From: Phytoseiulus persimilis
Taxonomy: Eukaryota > Arthropoda > Arachnida > Mesostigmata > Phytoseiidae
NCBI GenBank assembly: GCA_037576195.1
Contig: CM075102.1
Location: 35,646,745-35,710,744, forward strand
Reading direction: 5' to 3'
DNA length: 64,000 nt
A program made the position numbers and the translations under genes. Numbering within the stretch: the stretch's first letter is position 1; every line of letters starts with the position of its first letter. The notes below the pieces were generated by a model. That model saw only the letters and a program-made list of their open reading frames with translations. It searched no databases and had not been told where the DNA came from. Positions 58,353-64,000 of the stretch are shown here, piece after piece.

Positions 58353-60670
58353 TGGTTCAATCGATCGTTCGATCGTCCCTGTATCTTCATGCGCTTCCCC
58401 ATCGACGCACTCATTCAACTTCGGCGCGAGTCCACAAGAACTCGTTATAGGAGGGATAACGAGGTTGACATTCATCGTGCGTTGCATAAGCTGATCTACG
58501 ATCGGAATCGCAAGAACTCATTCCATCGCGCCACTCGCCTTCATTCGCCATTCAGTTGAGAGTTGGCACTGATAGCAGGAGAGTGAGGAACAATCACAGA
58601 GAAACGCATGGAGGACACTCTAGCACACAAGCGAAAAATATAGGGTTCGGAATTACAGAGATCGAACATTCTTGCCGGACTCTTGGAACTGGGCCAAAAA
58701 ACGAAGCCTTGTCCTGCATCCAAACACTTTTAACGATCCTGAAGTCTTTTTTTCGGGACTTTCGGTCCGGCAGTAAAGATAGCTGTACTCGAGCATAAAT
58801 ATAAATACACGTTCATTGTATCAAATATTGATACGAGAATAGGAGGACGGAGATCTTAAAATGACTCGTACAACAAGAGAGGAACGCTTTCGAGTCCGGA
58901 TCGTAAAGAAGGGGAATCACTCGCACGATTGAGGATCCAGGATTCTTGGACTCGATCAGTGGGAGGGCACAAGACACGCTCAAGCCTCTCCTCCGAGGCT
59001 GGGCGTCCTGCGAGTCGTGCCGTGATTCATACTCGTGCAAATACGCATACTTTCGCCTTCTCGTCGTTACAACCGCTCAGCGCTGGCCATGAGATCAGAA
59101 CGATTCCAATCTACGTACAATAATGCCTCTCGAGGTCTGTTCGGCGAAATTGCGGCGTGTTTTTGTTTCGGTGTTGTTGAGCTGATATTAGAACTTCGGA
59201 AAACTCGTATTGATAGAGGGGCGGAGTGCTGGGGGTCGGTGCCGCAAGAAGAAGCTCTCGCTGCCAGCGGTCCGATGCCATTCGACTATAAGAGGATAAT
59301 TTCGAGTTGCTCGAGCGTCTGGTTCCGCTGTATGGCTGCTTCGGCCAGTTTATCCAAGGTGCATGTCCTCAGGCGGGAGACCCTGGCTCATCCAGAGAAA
59401 CGCGTTTCCCCGACGGCGGATGCCTCGGGTTTGTTAGTGCAGCAACAGTGGCAGCGAAAACCTCTCTGCGTGGCAGACTGCTCGCTCCGATGTCTGCCGT
59501 GAGAAAGCACCGGCTGTTCACTTCTCTCGAAGCAACTCCTAGCTGCGCGTCCGTGTATGTGCGAGGGTTTTGCCGTAGGATGTGAGCCCGAGTTGCGCGC
59601 GTGGTTATAGTTTGTGGACGCGACATTGCAATATACAGGACGAACGTTCCGCAGCAAAGCTTCGCTGTGGCACCTGAATCAAATCCGTCGGAACCTGAAA
59701 TCCTGATCGATATCGCACCGCGGTGTTCCGAATGGACAGTTCACCGGAGGAACACCCTCTGAAACAAATTCTTACAAACGTTCGTGATACAGGAATCCAT
59801 CACGGAAGACCGTTTCGATCCCTCATCCACATCGCCAGCGCCTCGGATCTCATGCAGAGTCCTTGAGGTGAGTAGGTGCGCGTACGCTCTTTGATTATTC
59901 GATTCGTGTCGATCAGTTTGTCAATCTCATTCATGAGAGAGAGACAGAGGTCCCCTGGAAGCCTTTGGAGCCGTAACTTGCTCGTTCGACCATTTTGCTT
60001 GATTGCTCGATTTGTTTCAAGGTGGGAAGCTCGGTCCACTCCCGACTGTTGCTTCTGAGGACAGCAGCTGAACTTGCAGCGGACTCGGCCCGCAATCGAC
60101 CGGAGCGGCTCAGCTCGACTCGGCGGGGGTGGCCTGTATCACACAGTGAGATAGCGAGCGACATCCAGGCCGCATCGGCCTGTCTCGAGTGGAAAAAGAA
60201 ACATTCGATTCGGTTTTGCGTTTCGCCACTTTCTCCGCCGCTTTCCATATTTCCGGAGGAAGGCGGTCTCTTTCGAATCCATTTTGCTTCCGAGATCCGG
60301 CCAACGAAAACACGAGTGAGGACTTGGATGGCGGAGCCGCTCGCTCGATTCGAAATAAGTGGGGAAGTTCTTTGCGTAAGTCGTGTCGGTTTCACCTCTG
60401 GGCTCCGTCAATGGCTGGCTCAGACATGTGCTCTATCCTTACGTCATGGATTTCGGTCTCGTAATCCCGAATCCAATAAGCAGCTCAATCTCCGATGGCA
60501 GCCTCCTCGTAACGCGAACGACGGCCTCGCGCACGAACATGCCTGGACATGAATATCCGCGCAGAGACATTATTCAAGTGTCTACCCGCCCACGCAAGTG
60601 TTTCAGAACAGGCCGAAGGTAGGCAAGGGAAGAGTAGACAGAACGCTCACGTCAATGTCATCAAGTAAAC

Positions 60671-60687
60671 CAGGCAGGCAGGCAGGC
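60671..60687 (+). repeat. AGGC tetranucleotide repeat
   Basis: About four units of AGGC (CAGGCAGGCAGGCAGGC). Confidence 0.85.
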
Positions 60688-62150
60688 TGAGCGGCCGGCA
60701 AACAAACGACCATGTATCCAACGAAGCAACAAAGCGAGCCAATGAGGGCAGGCAGGAGGACAAGCGAGCGCCAGTCCACGGTCGGCTTTCGTTGAGAACC
60801 TGAAGCAGCGACCGCGGCGGCAGCGGGAACCCATCGATTGACTGCTGCTGCCGGGCCGGCTCGCCGGGCCACTCGCCGGCCCGGTCAATATCATTATCCT
60901 CCCTAGTGCTTCGCTACTCTGCAGATCAGATCCTGTGTCGCAGGACAGCGCTCTCGGCAGACACTTGTTGAAGGAGCAATTTGGATCTCTCCGGGAAATG
61001 ACACCGTGCTATGAAAATGGAATGGATCACCGGAACCGAAACTCGGCCGTCCTTTCACAACGTTGCTTCCACCTGGTGCAGTCTCGAATTTTATCAAGTC
61101 GTTTTCCCTCCTCGGGCAATTATCCGACAACGCTTGTGCGGAGTATCGTCTCCGCTGCCAGTTCGATGGGAATGCATCGAGCAAGGCGGAGCGTTGCGGA
61201 ACTCGTTCGCCCGACTCCGGCAACAACGGTTTTGCGCGTTCCTTCATGCAAACTCGATGTATGCTTGCTGAAGGGCGGAGAGTCGCAACGCAGAGACGGA
61301 CGGACGGAGTGCGAGCTATCGTGTACGCCGACTGAGCGTGTTGAAGCCAGAATGCGTCCGAGTGGATGTTCGTGAATTATTCACTCCGAGCAGCAACCTG
61401 AGACTAATCCAGGGGCTTCATTGCGAGACTTGAGCCGTTCTTGCTGCAGCCACTGTGCTGCCGCGAGCGATCTCTGCGCAAGTGTCGACACGAATGAATG
61501 AGACTCTTTCGGGGCGCTTATTGAAAAGTACACAGTTCACATAAACCGCTCACAGCTCCATCAGAGTAAGCTCGATTTGGCGATGCCGGTTCATTGTGCT
61601 TCGAGCGACTTTTCGACTGGGTGTTTGAATCTACGATATCCAGAGCTTTGGAATATGAGTACTCGCTTCACTGTCGACGTTCAAACGATGACTGGCATGG
61701 TTCACGACTCGACTGGGAGAGTCACGAACAGGACATTTTCCCGCTCTACGAAGCTCATCTCTTCCGAAATGGGTCCGCGCGGCTGGAGGGTGTTTGCGAG
61801 AGAAGATCGTGAGTCAGTTCGCGGCTGTCGAGGAGGCCGGGCATCCGATCTCTGCTCCCCATCCAGTGGTGAGGATCCCGGAGCTTCGAGATCGACGCAT
61901 GACCCCACCAACAGCAAAAGGAATCTCCACCTAACAGGACCGACGCTCCATCCAGTTCGTGAAACCTCGAACCAACAGCAGGAGAAATTTATTCCTTCCA
62001 CCCCGTCCTCAATCGAGGGGAGAGGAGCGTCAATGGAGGAGCATGAAATAATCACTAGGCCATCCCAGGACGCTCGAACAGATCGATTGCTGTCCCCATT
62101 TAACGTACCCAACAGCGAACGGTCGGTGGCGGCGGTCGTCGTCGAACGAG

Positions 62151-62169
62151 CGACGGACGGACGGACGGC
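62151..62169 (+). repeat. GGAC tetranucleotide repeat
   Basis: About four units of GGAC (GCGACGGACGGACGGACGG). A second GGAC array lies at 48497-48513. Confidence 0.85.
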
Positions 62170-64000
62170 TCCTTTCAGTGTCCTCGAGGCAGTCTGGCTA
62201 CACGTTCAGCCGAGAGGAATGTCCTCCGTTCAGCGCTAGAGTGTGGCGTGTGTGTCTTTTCCCTAAAAGCACACTCTCATTGAGAGGCAAATGGCTCTAA
62301 TTGAGAACGAGTCAAGAGGCCTCTCGACTCAAACAATTCACTTCAGGCCTTCAGCTGGTCTGCAGCACTTTGCTCCTCGGTCCGATCCCGCCGCTCCGAT
62401 CCCTTCTGAGCGAACTTCCGAATTTCCCCCAATCGCTGAGTCAATGATTCGAGAACCGAAACTCGTAGCCCCGGAGGACGCTACGATCAAAACATTCGTC
62501 CGATTCCAAAGCGCTGCCTCCAACTTAGACCCACTCAGTCAGGAACCTCCTGTCCACGGAGATATCATTGCGGGTCGCTACTGCCCGACCTTTTGTGAGT
62601 CTTCGCGGAACGCTCTTTTTGTAGATTGCTTGTTCGACTGTCCGTCGCCCGCGGATCGTTATGTCTGTAGACCGGTCCGGACCCTGACCGTTCACCTCCG
62701 GGACGCAGCAATTAGCTGATTGAGAGGATCTCCTGCTTTCTTCGAGAAGAAGAAATGGCACACTTGATCTTCGAACGTCGTGCGACGTCCTTTCCCTATC
62801 GGTACGGGTGCCCTGGTGCTTTCGGTACCGGCCGCTCAGCTCTTAGCCCTGACTTGGGTATTTGCGGGGTGGGTTGGAACGCAACTCGGTACGAAGGTAG
62901 CTCCCACCGCAGCTGCCCGACGCTCGCTGTTCCTTTAGTGGCTGTGACCGGATGAGTTGATGCAACAAGTTGATCCGCTGGGAAATAGAGCGGAGCGAAC
63001 CAGACCAGCACTTATATGAACCAAGTTGGTTGGTTGGTCGGTCGGCCGGGTGGGTGGGCGGCCAAGCCGTAGAAAGCAAGCGAGCGATCGAGTCGTTCAT
63101 TTCCGAGCAGCATCAGCCTTTCGTCGCTGCGCTCGTCGAATCGAGGAACCTGCAGAGCGCTCTTGTCAGCGAGCGAGCGTCCACGGTTGGAATTCGCGGA
63201 AACTCACTCGACTGATGATCATACGAATCGGCGCAATCCATTTTTCCGCCCACATTCCGCTAACATTGATCTCAAAGGAACGATGTCTCCGTCTGGTGGA
63301 ATCTCGTGATGGCGATTGAACGTTCTCGCATCGAACGTTAATCCTTATCGTGGCTTGCGATGGTCTTCGGAGTTGAGACCGGACACGAGCTGAGAAATAT
63401 TTGGATCGATGTGCGCATTAATCGTTGGAAACAAGGGCGCTCACCTCCAGCCAGACTCGTCCTCGCCAGCGACGGCGGGGGGAGAGGCGGAAGCTGGGTG
63501 GCGGTTAGTGGTGAAGAAGGAATAAGAAGACACGGTGCTGAGAGCAACTCCGGTAGTAGAGGAGAGGGATCTCTGCGGGGGAAGACGACAGGTATCAGAA
63601 GGGAGGTATGAGGGACGAGTGGAGCAGGAGGAACCCGAATAGACAGCACTCACTCGTGTCGGCGACGTCGTTGTCACGGTTCCTCTCTCCATGATCGTCA
63701 GTCCCAAGAGACCTCGCAAATGGATCAATTAAAACGAACAGCAGAGAACCCCTCTGTTTCCTCTCTCCTGTTCGTCTTTTCCAGTTTTTCCTCTCTGTGT
63801 CGCGAGCCCGTCCGACTGTCTATGCGATTGTCGCGCTCGGTATTTCGCTTCCCAGTCGCCGCCGAGATAGCGGGCTGAAAGTCTGTTCCGTCGACGAACT
63901 GGTCCTGTATACGTACAACAAGCGCTCAATACGCTCAGAGCAACGACCGAGCTACCAACAGGCCGGCAGCGGAGCGAGCCTCAAGGGGAGTCGCGTTCCT

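Larger units (their letters stand above)
58353..64000. other. Window end without recognisable gene
   Basis: Continuation of the repeat-speckled, GC-rich region. It includes an AGGC array (60671-60687), a GGAC array (62151-62169) and a degenerate TTGG/TCGG/GTGG run (63025-63060). Open frames at 59995-60552 and 61577-62239 overlap open frames on other strands and are judged compositional. Confidence 0.4.

Noticed and set aside
61577-62239. A 220-codon plus-strand frame
   Set aside because: No recognisable motif, competing minus-strand frame 62112-61702, and a GGAC repeat inside it.
1-64000. CRISPR arrays, rRNA genes, bacterial operons, viral or retroelement polymerase motifs
   Set aside because: None was seen. 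The window is eukaryotic, and no reverse transcriptase, integrase or transposase signature could be recognised in the translated frames.

Overview
The window reads as nuclear DNA of an animal. Genes have short GT-AG introns (about 45-330 nt), vertebrate/arthropod-style polyadenylation signals (AATAAA), and no operon or ribosome-binding-site architecture. The recognisable proteins are metazoan: the corepressor WD protein TBL1/ebi, SLC16-type transporters, TRAF-like RING proteins and LSM1. Base composition is near 50% GC. I suspect an arthropod, perhaps a mite or another chelicerate, but this is inference from gene content and intron size only.

Layout. From 0.1 to 6.5 kb the window is gene dense. 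A two-exon unknown gene on the minus strand is divergent from TBL1XR1/ebi on the plus strand. It is followed by an unrecognised 273-aa protein with beta-propeller-like motifs and by a small RING plus TRAF-zinc-finger protein. From 7.2 to 15.3 kb lie two SLC16 (monocarboxylate-transporter-like) paralogues in tandem on the minus strand. Their four introns have identical positions and phases, and 4.7 kb separates them. From 15.3 to 31.8 kb little is supported: a short secreted cysteine-rich peptide precursor at 25.35-25.68 kb with a TATA box, plus weak exon candidates. At 31.8-33.7 kb there is a nine-exon TRAF-like gene (RING, TRAF zinc fingers, coiled coil) that ends without a MATH domain. From 33.7 to 44 kb there are a large inverted repeat (40.0-40.7 kb) and an AT-hook first coding exon (41.8 kb). 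LSM1 lies on the minus strand at 44.13-44.57 kb, tail to tail with a weak small plus-strand frame. From 44.6 kb to the end I find no recognisable gene. That stretch carries many short interrupted tetranucleotide repeats and could be a large intron or a 5' regulatory region.

The genes do not form one pathway. TBL1XR1 acts in nuclear corepression, LSM1 in cytoplasmic mRNA decay, the TRAF-like proteins probably in ubiquitin or innate signalling, and the SLC16 proteins in membrane transport. The best candidates for something unusual are the two MATH-less TRAF-like genes 25 kb apart, the inverted repeat whose arms keep an open frame, the secreted six-cysteine peptide, and the unrecognised 273-aa protein. 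Exon boundaries were set by hand from splice motifs, reading phase and similarity to known families. No database search was run.
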